DNA of 35,704 bases from a bacterium (lineage in GTDB: Bacteria; Planctomycetota; UBA1135; GCA-002686595): positions 1-35,704 of the forward strand of contig JAUHXY010000011.1 in the NCBI GenBank assembly GCA_030426785.1, given 5' to 3'. The translations under genes were made by a program, and so were the position numbers. The first letter of the stretch is position 1, and every line of letters starts with the position of its first letter. The notes below the pieces were generated by a model that did no database searches, was not told where the DNA came from, and was given only the letters and a program-made list of their open reading frames with translations. Shown here piece by piece: positions 14,853-22,952 of the stretch.

Positions 14853-14942
14853 GGGCGTGCGGTAGGGGCCGGGACAGCGTCGTGCTCTCGATTGGGTTTT
14901 CTGGAGCTTGTCGCATTACCCGCAACCAGCGGAGAAACCCCA

Positions 14943-17282
14943 ATGAGTGATCCCACGCAACCGGATCCCCTCGAAGACGTCGAGGGTTCCGAAGAAAACG
15001 TTTTGTCCCCCTACGCGGCTGAGTCCGAGGCCGGCGAAGTCGAGAACGACGAGGAAACCGGCGCGGAAGTCGGACTCGAGCCGGAAGAAGACTCCGCCGA
15101 AGAGGATTCGGACGAGGAGTCCGGTCCGGACTGGTGGGGCCAAGTGCCCGAACCCTTGCAGCGCGCGCTGCTCGATCAGGAATACGACACCCTGACCGCC
15201 GTGCAGGAAGCGGCCGTGCAAGCCTTAGCCGAAGGCCGCGATCTGCGCATCACGTCGCAGACCGGTTCCGGCAAGACGGTGGCGCTCGGCTTGGCCATGG
15301 CGCCCACGCTGATCGAAGCGGCGGCCGAAAAGCGCTCTTCCAAGCGCACGCTCGGCCCCGTCGGCCTCGTGATCGCCCCGACCCGCGAACTGGCGGGACA
15401 GGTGCAGCGGGAATTGATGTGGCTGTACAAGCACATCAAGAACCTGCGCGTCGAATGCGTTACCGGCGGCACGCCGATCGGTCCGGAAGGCAAGCGTTTG
15501 GCGACCAGCCCGCTCGTCTTGGTAGGCACCCCTGGGCGCTTGCTCGACCATGTGCGACGTGGGGGCCTCGATCTGTCCCTCGTGCAGCAGTTGGTGCTCG
15601 ACGAAGCCGACCAGATGCTCGACTTGGGCTTCCGGGACGAGCTCGATGCCATTCTGGAAGGGACCCCGGCCGGGCGCCACACGCACCTCGTGTCGGCCAC
15701 TTTCCCCGAAGCGATCCAGCAGCTCGCCCAGCGCTACCAAGCCAATGCGCTGCACGTGGAAGGCACGCGCCTCGGTGCGGCCAACGCGGACATTGAACAC
15801 GTCGGCTACTGGGTGAACCGCGTGACGCGCTACGGCGTGCTGGTGAACCAGCTGCTCATGGCGGGCGATGAGCGCGCTCTGATCTTCGTCGCCACGCGGC
15901 GCGATACGGCCATGTTGGCCGATCAGTTGTGCAACGACGGTTTCTCGGCAGCCGCCCTTTCGGGCGACCTGCAGCAGAAGCAGCGCGATCGCACCTTGGG
16001 AGCTTTCCGTTCCGGCGCGGTGCGCATCTTGGTCGCCACCGACGTGGCCGCGCGCGGCTTGGACATTTCCGACGTGCCCCTCGTCATCCAAGGCGAGCCG
16101 CCCAGGGACGGCGAGGTCTACATCCACCGCTCCGGTCGCACCGGGCGGGCGGGGAACCGCGGTACCTGCGTATTGCTCGGCCCCTCGAACGGCAAGCGGC
16201 GCGTGATGCGCATGCTGCAGGACGCGGGCGTTTCCATGGAATGGCGCGACGTGCCCACGGCGGAGCAAGTGCGCGAAGTGCAACAAAACCGCACCGCCGA
16301 CCGCGTGCGCGGGCAGCTCGAAACCGCTCCGGACCCCACCGAAACGCACTTGGAGCTCGCTCGCGAGTTGCTGGACGATGCGGAGCCCGCCGAAGTGATC
16401 GCCCAATTGCTGGGGCAACTGCCTGGGCAAGGACCGGTGGAGCCTTACCAGGTGCAGAACGCGCCGACGAAGGGTTCGAAAAGAGACCGGGACGACCGGC
16501 CCGAGCGCTCCTTCGACCGCAAGGAGTTCTCGAATCAGCGCCGCGATTCTTCGTTCGGTTCCAAGTTCGCGATCAACTGGGGTCGCCAGCAGGGCGCCAA
16601 CGCGGGGCGCATCCTGGCGATCATCTGTCGTCGTGGCGGTATCCAGTCCAACGACGTGGGAGCGATTCGCCTGGGCCCCAGCTCCAGCACCTTCGAGATC
16701 GCGGATCACGTGGCGGCCAGCTTTGCGGAGCAGGCCAAGCAATTCGACCCCCGCGATCCCGGGATCCGTATCCGACCGGCCGGCAAAGGAACCGGCGGGC
16801 ACGGCAATCATGGCTCGCGCGATCGGTACGAGGAGGAGGAGCGCGGCGGCTTCGCTCCCCGGCGCGGTGGATTCGCTCGCCGTCGTGGTGGTCGCGGTCG
16901 CGGCGGTTCGCGCCGTGGCTTCGAGGGTCGCGACGATCGCTACGAGCGCCGGGATGAGGATCGCGGCGGCTACCAAGACCAAGATCGTGGTGGCTACGCC
17001 CCGCGCCGTGGTGGCTTTGGCGGTGGCCGGGGCCGAGGGCGCGGAGATCGTGACTACGGTCGCAGCGCGCGCTACCACTCCCAGGACGCTCCGCCGCCCC
17101 GTCACCCGGATGAACGTTCGCCCGACTCCTACGACCATGCGCAGAGCCCTTCGGTCTACGGTCGTCCTCGCGGTGGCCACGGGGGTGGAGCCCGGCGCGG
17201 TGGCCCGCGCCGAGGCGGTCCCCGGCGTGGCGGTGGTTTCCGACGCGGCGGCGGTCGTGGTCGGGGCCGCGGGCGCTACTAA
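14943..17282 (+). CDS. DEAD-box RNA helicase with DbpA-type RNA-binding domain and RGG tail
   Basis: 779 residues. The ATG at 14943 has GGAG eight bases upstream, better than the track's 14892. An acidic, disordered N-terminus (1-60) precedes the two RecA domains. Motif I is TSQTGSGKT (104-112), Ia PTREL (146-150), TPGR (196-199), II DEAD (220-223), III SAT (251-253), IV LIFVATRRD, V ATDVAARGLDI and VI HRSGRTGRAG (395-404). Residues about 545-600 (GRILAIICRRGGIQSNDVGAIRLGPSSSTFEIA) match the DbpA RNA-binding domain, which contacts structured RNA such as 23S rRNA. From about 625 to the end the protein is an RGG/Arg-Gly-rich tail. Likely roles are ribosome assembly or RNA unwinding in the cold (inference from CsdA/DbpA). 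A 257-base upstream region with hairpins suggests post-transcriptional control. Confidence 0.95.
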   Translation: MSDPTQPDPLEDVEGSEENVLSPYAAESEAGEVENDEETGAEVGLEPEEDSAEEDSDEESGPDWWGQVPEPLQRALLDQEYDTLTAVQEAAVQALAEGRDLRITSQTGSGKTVALGLAMAPTLIEAAAEKRSSKRTLGPVGLVIAPTRELAGQVQRELMWLYKHIKNLRVECVTGGTPIGPEGKRLATSPLVLVGTPGRLLDHVRRGGLDLSLVQQLVLDEADQMLDLGFRDELDAILEGTPAGRHTHLVSATFPEAIQQLAQRYQANALHVEGTRLGAANADIEHVGYWVNRVTRYGVLVNQLLMAGDERALIFVATRRDTAMLADQLCNDGFSAAALSGDLQQKQRDRTLGAFRSGAVRILVATDVAARGLDISDVPLVIQGEPPRDGEVYIHRSGRTGRAGNRGTCVLLGPSNGKRRVMRMLQDAGVSMEWRDVPTAEQVREVQQNRTADRVRGQLETAPDPTETHLELARELLDDAEPAEVIAQLLGQLPGQGPVEPYQVQNAPTKGSKRDRDDRPERSFDRKEFSNQRRDSSFGSKFAINWGRQQGANAGRILAIICRRGGIQSNDVGAIRLGPSSSTFEIADHVAASFAEQAKQFDPRDPGIRIRPAGKGTGGHGNHGSRDRYEEEERGGFAPRRGGFARRRGGRGRGGSRRGFEGRDDRYERRDEDRGGYQDQDRGGYAPRRGGFGGGRGRGRGDRDYGRSARYHSQDAPPPRHPDERSPDSYDHAQSPSVYGRPRGGHGGGARRGGPRRGGPRRGGGFRRGGGRGRGRGRY
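16817..17279 (+). repeat. Low-complexity coding region encoding the RGG tail
   Basis: The 3' end of the helicase gene is built from imperfect repeats of codons for Arg-Gly-Gly, such as RRGGFARRRGGRGRGG and RRGGPRRGGPRRGGG. The DNA repeats (for example CGCGGTGGCCCGCGCCGAGG-like units) explain the long opposite-strand ORFs here. Such tails bind RNA non-specifically and favour phase separation in other proteins. Confidence 0.8.
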
Positions 17283-17308
17283 GCGATCGTTTCCTTCGGG
17301 AAGCAACC

Positions 17309-17342
17309 CAGCGAGCCGGGTCCTCAAGGATCCGGCTCGCTG
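17309..17342 (+). terminator. Hairpin terminator after the helicase gene
   Basis: CAGCGAGCCGG (17309-17319) pairs with CCGGCTCGCTG (17332-17342), extended inward by TCC/GGA around a TCAA loop. It starts 27 bases after the stop. The stem is very stable, but there is no U tract behind it. Confidence 0.65.
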
Positions 17343-17456
17343 CATTCACGCCCCATGCTGAGACGCGTGGGGGGCGGTTCACTTTCAGTCGGGAGCCTCC
17401 CCAGGCCGATGAGCCGAACGGGAATACGCCCAACGGCCCATCGACCCACAAGCCTC

Positions 17457-17990
17457 ATGTCCACCGCCACCTCCGCAAGCACCGAATCGACCACCGCGCC
17501 CTCCCAAGCCGATGAGGCGCGCCTGTTGGCCCGCTGCGTCACCGCCTTGGGTTGGTGCTTCGCCGCTCAAGTCGTGGTGATCGCCGGAGTGATGCGCGGC
17601 GTGGAGCCGACGCCCGCCCAGGCTGCCGTATGGGCCGGCGTAGCCGCTCTGTGCGTGCTCGGCGCCATCACCACCTTCGCCCGCGTGCGCGGTGGACACA
17701 CCGTCGCGCTAGCGATCTGCGGAACGATTCTCGGTGTCAATCTGACGGCCTTGGTCATCGAGGCGAGCGCGGGGGTCTCCGCCTTCGCACCGATCCCCGG
17801 TCCTCTGGGTACCCTCATCCTTCCGGCCTTCTTCGCCTTGGTATTGCACCACGCGGGCGAAGAGTTCCGCGCACAGCCCGGCGACCCGACCCCCGAACTG
17901 CCGACCGGTGCCCCCGAAACGTCCGAAGACAAAACGCCGGCGCGCCACGAGTCCGAAATCGACCGCACCCGCCGCTCGCGCGCAGCGTAG
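17457..17990 (+). CDS. Four-helix membrane protein of unknown function
   Basis: 177 residues from the ATG at 17457; upstream codons in the track ORF cross poor sequence near the terminator. Four hydrophobic spans are visible at about 27-46, 54-75, 81-103 and 112-131 (VVVIAGVM, VWAGVAALCVLGAITTFA, VALAICGTILGVNLTALVIE, LGTLILPAFFALVLHH). The N-terminus is Ser/Thr-rich, and the 45-residue C-terminus is acidic then basic and probably cytosolic or disordered. No family is recognised and no catalytic motif is seen. It converges on the ICMT-like gene with only 37 bases between the stops. Confidence 0.65.
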   Translation: MSTATSASTESTTAPSQADEARLLARCVTALGWCFAAQVVVIAGVMRGVEPTPAQAAVWAGVAALCVLGAITTFARVRGGHTVALAICGTILGVNLTALVIEASAGVSAFAPIPGPLGTLILPAFFALVLHHAGEEFRAQPGDPTPELPTGAPETSEDKTPARHESEIDRTRRSRAA

Positions 17991-18027
17991 GATTTATTTC
18001 TGACGCTTCCCTGCTGCGCTCGGGCAT

Positions 18028-18777
18028 TTAAGCGCGCCCTTCGACGTGAAGGAGTCGGGTGTGGTTTTTGAGGGTGCGGATCGTGGCATAGGCCAGGGCG
18101 CACAGACCAAAGCCCCACAGCCAAAGTCGATCCGGGATGGCGGCGCCCTTGTGGAACCAGTCACCCAGCCACTCCAGCGTGAAGAGGACGGCGATGAAGC
18201 CGAATGCGCTGGAATGTTCGCGCCGCAGCGCGGTGCGTAGGGAAAAAGGCGCGTTAGGCGCTTGGTACCGGGAACCCCAACGTGGGATCACCGCAGGAGT
18301 CTTGGCCGCCCAGAGACGGTATTCGTCTGCAAAGCGATCCAAGAGGAATTCCTCTTCGGCGAGGATGATGCGTTCATAAAGGATGAGAAAGATCGCAAGC
18401 ACCAGCGCCACCAGCACGGCGTTGTGCAGGAACATGGAGGCTCCCAGCCACAGGAAGAAGTTCCCCACATACAGAGGATTCCTCACCAGGGAGTAAAGGC
18501 CGGTTGTGTTGAGCGTTTCCGCTTGTTGGCCACCGCGGGTGTTGCGGCCCGAGGTCTTTCCCGGTACGTGCCCTGCCACGTGGATGCGAATTCCGAGACC
18601 GAGGGCGCCCACGAACATACAAATGCCCTCCCACAATAAGTCCGTTGCATGGCTGTTGCCCAAGTAGGCGAAGTGTCGCGTTTGCAAGGCGCAAAGCAGC
18701 ACCACGATGAGAGGGGTGTAGCTTCTCCAGCGGAAGAGCCAGTGACCCGATTGAACAAGTTTCTCTTGGGTGATCAT
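18028..18777 (-). CDS. ICMT/phospholipid-methyltransferase-family membrane protein
   Basis: 249 residues from the ATG at 18777, which overlaps the sulfatase stop as ATGA. Several membrane spans surround the family's SAM-binding core: TTGLYSLVRNPLYVGNFFLWLG (matching GxYxxxRHPxYxG, with Asn for His) and, after a hydrophobic helix, ERIILAEEEFLLDRFADEYRLW with the conserved acidic residues. Family members methylate isoprenylcysteine carboxylates, phosphatidylethanolamine or other lipid head groups at the membrane. Coupling to an LTA-synthase-like enzyme suggests a lipid or polyol-phosphate envelope substrate, but this is inference. The RNP variant of the motif is a common natural one. Confidence 0.78.
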   Translation of the reverse strand: MITQEKLVQSGHWLFRWRSYTPLIVVLLCALQTRHFAYLGNSHATDLLWEGICMFVGALGLGIRIHVAGHVPGKTSGRNTRGGQQAETLNTTGLYSLVRNPLYVGNFFLWLGASMFLHNAVLVALVLAIFLILYERIILAEEEFLLDRFADEYRLWAAKTPAVIPRWGSRYQAPNAPFSLRTALRREHSSAFGFIAVLFTLEWLGDWFHKGAAIPDRLWLWGFGLCALAYATIRTLKNHTRLLHVEGRA

Positions 18778-20741
18778 TGTTCCACGTAGGGAGGTAGTTG
18801 GTAGGACTGCTCTTGGTAGAGCAGGGTGGGCAGGAGTGCGTGGGCTAGGGCGGTGCGACCGAAGGCGGGGTCCGCCGTGCTGGGCTGCAGAGCGTGGCCG
18901 TCCCACTCAAAAAACTCGGCCGGTAGGTGGGGTTGGTGAACCACAACCTGAGAACCCACGCGGTAGGCTTGGTTCGATCCGTATTGCATGATCGCCCGAC
19001 CCGGGTGATCGAGAGGAACGCGCGTCAGGTCCCAACCGATCATGGGGTGGTCGGCAGAAATCCCCAGCAAGGACAGCAAGGTGGGGGCTAGGTCCATCTG
19101 GCTCGCGACGCGTGCATCCCGGCGCACGGGGACTCCTGCGCCCAAGATCAGCGCGGGGATGTGGAAATGCTCGATGGGCACGAGCGATGCCCCGTAAACG
19201 CGCGAGTCGTGGTCGGCCACGACGAGAAAGATCGTGTTCTTCCAGTAGTCCGAAGCTTGGGCTTGTTCGAAGAACTGGCCGAGCGCGTAGTCCGCGTAGC
19301 GCACCGAGTTGTGGCGCGTGGCGGGCGGCTCGCCCTCATAGGGTTCGAACTTGCCGCTGGGATACTCCCAGGGGGAATGGTTCGACACGGTAAAAGCGAA
19401 CGAGAAGAGGGGCTTCCTGCGGGGCTGAGAGAGCTGGCGGTGCAGCATGGCGAACATGTCTTCGTCGCAGACGCCCCAGGATCCGGCAAAAATGGGGTCC
19501 TCGAAATCGTCCTGGTCGATGACCTCTTCAAAACCGTTTCCGGTGAGGAAGCTCTTCATGTTGTCGAAGTGACTCTCTCCGCCGTAGAGGAATTGGGTGT
19601 GGTAGCCGTGACGGCTGAGCAAATCGGCTAGTGAGAAGAAGCCGTGTTGGGATAGGCCCAGCTTGACCGTGGACCGGGCCGGGCTTGGAGGAAATCCGGT
19701 CACGACCGCCTCGATGCCGCGCGCAGAACGGGTGCCCGTAGCGTACAGATCTTCGAACCACCATCCTTGGTCCGCCAAGCGATCCAGATATTGCGTCACC
19801 GGTTTGCCCCCTAGAGCCCCCACGAATTGCGCGCCGAGACTTTCTTCCAGAATGATGACGAGGTTGAGGGGCTGCTCGGGAGTCGCACTCGCTGCTTGGT
19901 GGTGCAGGGTAGGGATGGCATCGCTGGGGAAACTCTGGAGCCCCTGCGCAGACATCGCTCCACGCACTTCGGCGAGGATTTCAGCACGGGGCATTTGCCC
20001 GTAGATGGCAGCTGCGTCGGCCTCATTGCTCATTTGGGAAACGGCATAGGCCACCGAATAGAGCGAACTGACGCACAGATCGTTCAGCAGGTGATCTCCG
20101 CTAAAAGCGACGGAGCTCGGGTTCGCAGGCCGGTGTTGCAGACTCGAACGGGCACCCAAAAACAAGAGCGGAACGAGGAGGATGCCGAGCAGCCCGCGCT
20201 GGAGAACGCCGACCGGCTTGGCGCTAGGAGATCGGAAGATTCTCCAAGCGGCGACAGCCGCCGTAGCGGTCAACGCACCCGTCAACACTAGTTCTAGTTG
20301 ATAGCCGCCCATCAGCATTCCGATGACCTCTTTGGGGTGCACGAGGTACTCCACAAAGAGCCGATTGGGCCGACTATCGAACTCTTGCACAAACGGTGGT
20401 GTGGCAATTTCCAAGTACAAGAAACCGGTCAGAGCGATGGTCAGATACGCACGCACCCCGTTGGCGACCCAGCCACCCAGGCGGTGGGTACCACCGGCCG
20501 CCAGCAACACCAGGACCGCGGGAGCAAGTAGGTAGCTAATGGCCACGGTGTCCATGCGCAGGCCACCCAGCAGGACGTGCTGCACATCCGACCAAGCCGT
20601 GACCCGATCATGTTGCCAAAGCAGCAGGAGCAGACGGGATAGGCTCAAACAAAGCAGCGTCACCCACGCAAAGCGCAGGGGAACTGCCAACAAGGAACGG
20701 GCCGGGGCGAAGCGGCTTCGGAACGAAGTTTCGGCGCTCAT
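18774..20741 (-). CDS. LTA-synthase-family phosphoglycerol transferase/sulfatase
   Basis: 655 residues. Four to five membrane spans lie in the first 200 residues (about 20-42, 62-81, 100-112, 150-165, 183-196), followed by an extracytoplasmic alkaline-phosphatase-fold domain. Metal and active-site residues in the LtaS/MdoB pattern are visible: VIILEES (E299/E300), the nucleophile Thr337 in ATGTRSARGIEA, NHSPWEY (His455) and VVADHDSR (D510, H511). LtaS makes polyglycerolphosphate in Firmicutes; OpgB adds phosphoglycerol to periplasmic glucans in proteobacteria. The GTRxxRG version occurs in diderm members. In this diderm-type genome an OpgB-like or envelope-polymer role is likelier than LTA (inference). 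The coupled ICMT-like gene suggests a shared envelope pathway. Confidence 0.88.
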   Translation of the reverse strand: MSAETSFRSRFAPARSLLAVPLRFAWVTLLCLSLSRLLLLLWQHDRVTAWSDVQHVLLGGLRMDTVAISYLLAPAVLVLLAAGGTHRLGGWVANGVRAYLTIALTGFLYLEIATPPFVQEFDSRPNRLFVEYLVHPKEVIGMLMGGYQLELVLTGALTATAAVAAWRIFRSPSAKPVGVLQRGLLGILLVPLLFLGARSSLQHRPANPSSVAFSGDHLLNDLCVSSLYSVAYAVSQMSNEADAAAIYGQMPRAEILAEVRGAMSAQGLQSFPSDAIPTLHHQAASATPEQPLNLVIILEESLGAQFVGALGGKPVTQYLDRLADQGWWFEDLYATGTRSARGIEAVVTGFPPSPARSTVKLGLSQHGFFSLADLLSRHGYHTQFLYGGESHFDNMKSFLTGNGFEEVIDQDDFEDPIFAGSWGVCDEDMFAMLHRQLSQPRRKPLFSFAFTVSNHSPWEYPSGKFEPYEGEPPATRHNSVRYADYALGQFFEQAQASDYWKNTIFLVVADHDSRVYGASLVPIEHFHIPALILGAGVPVRRDARVASQMDLAPTLLSLLGISADHPMIGWDLTRVPLDHPGRAIMQYGSNQAYRVGSQVVVHQPHLPAEFFEWDGHALQPSTADPAFGRTALAHALLPTLLYQEQSYQLPPYVEQ

Positions 20742-20902
20742 GGTGGGGCTGCAGGGTCCCGTTGGGGAGTCCTACCCAAGAGAGCCGCGGGACGGGGTCG
20801 TGGCACATTACCGGCGCGTAATCCCTGCCCGGTTGCAGCTTTGTCATCGCCGCGAGGCTATGGGGAGAACTGCGAGCGGATCTCTCCCGGCGCTGCGAAG
20901 TC

Positions 20903-22879
20903 TCAGCCCTGAGAACGATCGTTGGGAAACGCTGGGCCTCGGGTCTTCTTGCGAGGGCTGCGGGCGGTTTGGCGGTAACCCTTGCCCGAACTCTTAGAGC
21001 GGTTGGAACCGTGGGGTTGGCTGGCGCCTTTTTGCGCGGCCAGCGCTTCTTTGGGGGCTTTGGCGGGGATCAGGCACTCGGGGCCCGAACCGATCAAGTC
21101 TTGGCGGCCCGCATCGATTAGGGCCTTGCGCACCGTGAAGTAGTTTTCGGGCGCGAAGTACTGCATCAACGCGCGCTGCACCTTGCGATCGCGCAGCTTC
21201 TTGACCGTCGTGACCGGCTTCATGGTCATGGGATCGAGGCCCGTGTGGTACATGCAGGTCGCGATGTCCATGGGGGCGGGGATGAAGTCCTGCACCTGGC
21301 GGGGCTTGTAGCCGGCCGCTTTCAGATACTGGGCCAACTCGATCATCTCCGCGACTCCCGAGCCGGGGTGCGAGGCGATGTAGTAGGGCACCAGGTACTG
21401 CTCTTTGCCCGCGCGCTTCGAAGCTGCCGCGAACCGTTCGGCGAAGTGGTCGAAGGTGGCGGTGGCGGGCTTCTTCATGTGTTCGAGCACTTCATCGGAA
21501 GCGTGCTCGGGAGCCACTTTCAGGTGCCCACCCACGTGATGGCGCGCGAGGTCTTCCAGGTACTCGTCGTCGAAGCGCGCCAAGTCCATGCGGATGCCGC
21601 TGGCGATGTGAACCTTCTTGATGCCGGGCACTTCGCGCGCCTTACGCATCAGGTTCTTGGTGGCGTCGTGGCTCGTGTCGAGCAGCTTGCAGACCTTCGG
21701 GTGCACGCAAGAGGCGCGGCGGCAGATGGCCTCGACCTCGGGCTTGGTGCAGCGCATGCGGTACATGTTGGCGGTGGGGCCACCCAGGTCCGAAACCACG
21801 CCGGAAAAGCCCGGCTCCGCCGCCATGGTGCGCACCTCGTTCAGGACCGATTCCTCGCTGCGGCTTTGGATCGCGTTGCCTTGGTGCATCGTGATCGAGC
21901 AAAACGTGCAACCCCCGAAGCAGCCGCGCATGATCGTGACCGAGTCGCGGATCATCGCGTCGGCGGGGATCGGCTTGCGGTAGCTGGGATGACTCATGCG
22001 CGTGTACGGTAGGTCGTACAGCGCGTCGAGTTCGGGGGTGCTCAGCGCCAAGTCCGGAGGGTTGACCACCAACAGGCGATCGCCATGGGGTTGCACCAAG
22101 CGCACTCCGTTCTGCGGGTTTGTTTCCTGGTGCAGGATGCGGGTCATGTCCGAGAAGGCCTCCAGGTCCTGCTGCACGGCCTCGAAGGCGGGCAGTTCCC
22201 GGGTTGCGCGGACCGGTGCCCCGATGGGGCGCTCGAAAGCATGCTCGGGCAGCACGTCTTTCTTGCCCAACAGGTAGGCCACCCCGCGCAGGTCGCGGCA
22301 GTCGCGAATGCTGAGTCCCCGGTCCAAGCGTCGCGCGATCTCCACGATCTGGCGTTCGCCCATGCCGAAGCCGCACAGGTCCGCTTTGCTGGTCACCAGC
22401 ATCGACGGCTTGACCGTGTCCGACCAGTAGTCGTAGTGCGCGATGCGGCGCAAGGAGGCTTCCACGCCGCCGATCACCACCGGTACGTCGGAGAAGGCCT
22501 CACGACAGCGCTGGGCGTACACCGGCGTGGCCCGATCGGGGCGCAGGCCGATCTCTCCGCCGGGGGAATACGCGTCTTGGTTGCGGCGCTTTTTGTTGGC
22601 GGTGTAGTGGTTGATCATGGAGTCCATGTTCCCGCCACTGACCGCGTAAAACAGTCGCGGCCGTCCCATGGCGCGCCAAGCGTCCGCGTTCTTCCAATCC
22701 GGCTGGCACAGCATGGCCACTTTGAAACCGTGCGATTCCAACACCCGGCCCAGCAAGGCATTCGCGAAGGAGGGGTGATCCACGTAGGCATCGCCCGAAA
22801 CGAACACGATGTCGGGTTGCTCCCAGCCGAGGTCGCGCACCTCGTCGGGGGTCATGGGAAGAAAGTCCAGGGATCGCAT
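20903..22879 (-). CDS. YgiQ-family radical SAM protein
   Basis: 658 residues, the usual size for the family. The N-terminal part (about 1-300) has the UPF0313/YgiQ features FVSGDAYVDHPSFANALLGR, YAVSGGNMDSMINHYTANKKRRNQDAYSPGG and IGGVEASLRRIAHYDYWSD. The radical SAM cluster motif MRGCFGGCTFC (C320, C324, C327) follows, then the TIM-barrel (SIRMDL, HLKVAPEHASDEVLEHMKKP) and the DFIPAPMDIATCMYHTGLDPMT segment typical of YgiQ. The basic, Ser/Lys-rich tail is disordered. The biochemical role of YgiQ is unknown, although the family is widespread. The upstream gene on the same strand is another radical SAM protein, 73 bases away. Confidence 0.93.
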   Translation of the reverse strand: MRSLDFLPMTPDEVRDLGWEQPDIVFVSGDAYVDHPSFANALLGRVLESHGFKVAMLCQPDWKNADAWRAMGRPRLFYAVSGGNMDSMINHYTANKKRRNQDAYSPGGEIGLRPDRATPVYAQRCREAFSDVPVVIGGVEASLRRIAHYDYWSDTVKPSMLVTSKADLCGFGMGERQIVEIARRLDRGLSIRDCRDLRGVAYLLGKKDVLPEHAFERPIGAPVRATRELPAFEAVQQDLEAFSDMTRILHQETNPQNGVRLVQPHGDRLLVVNPPDLALSTPELDALYDLPYTRMSHPSYRKPIPADAMIRDSVTIMRGCFGGCTFCSITMHQGNAIQSRSEESVLNEVRTMAAEPGFSGVVSDLGGPTANMYRMRCTKPEVEAICRRASCVHPKVCKLLDTSHDATKNLMRKAREVPGIKKVHIASGIRMDLARFDDEYLEDLARHHVGGHLKVAPEHASDEVLEHMKKPATATFDHFAERFAAASKRAGKEQYLVPYYIASHPGSGVAEMIELAQYLKAAGYKPRQVQDFIPAPMDIATCMYHTGLDPMTMKPVTTVKKLRDRKVQRALMQYFAPENYFTVRKALIDAGRQDLIGSGPECLIPAKAPKEALAAQKGASQPHGSNRSKSSGKGYRQTARSPRKKTRGPAFPNDRSQG

Positions 22880-22952
22880 GGACGAGGATTGTGGCCCGGA
22901 TGCGACCGCGCGTCAGCCCGCATTTGCGGAAATCGGAGGCACGGACCTCGTG

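Noticed and set aside
15225-17345. 706-residue minus-strand ORF over the helicase
   Set aside because: It is the codon shadow of a GC-rich gene with a repetitive RGG tail; the plus-strand helicase motifs are complete.
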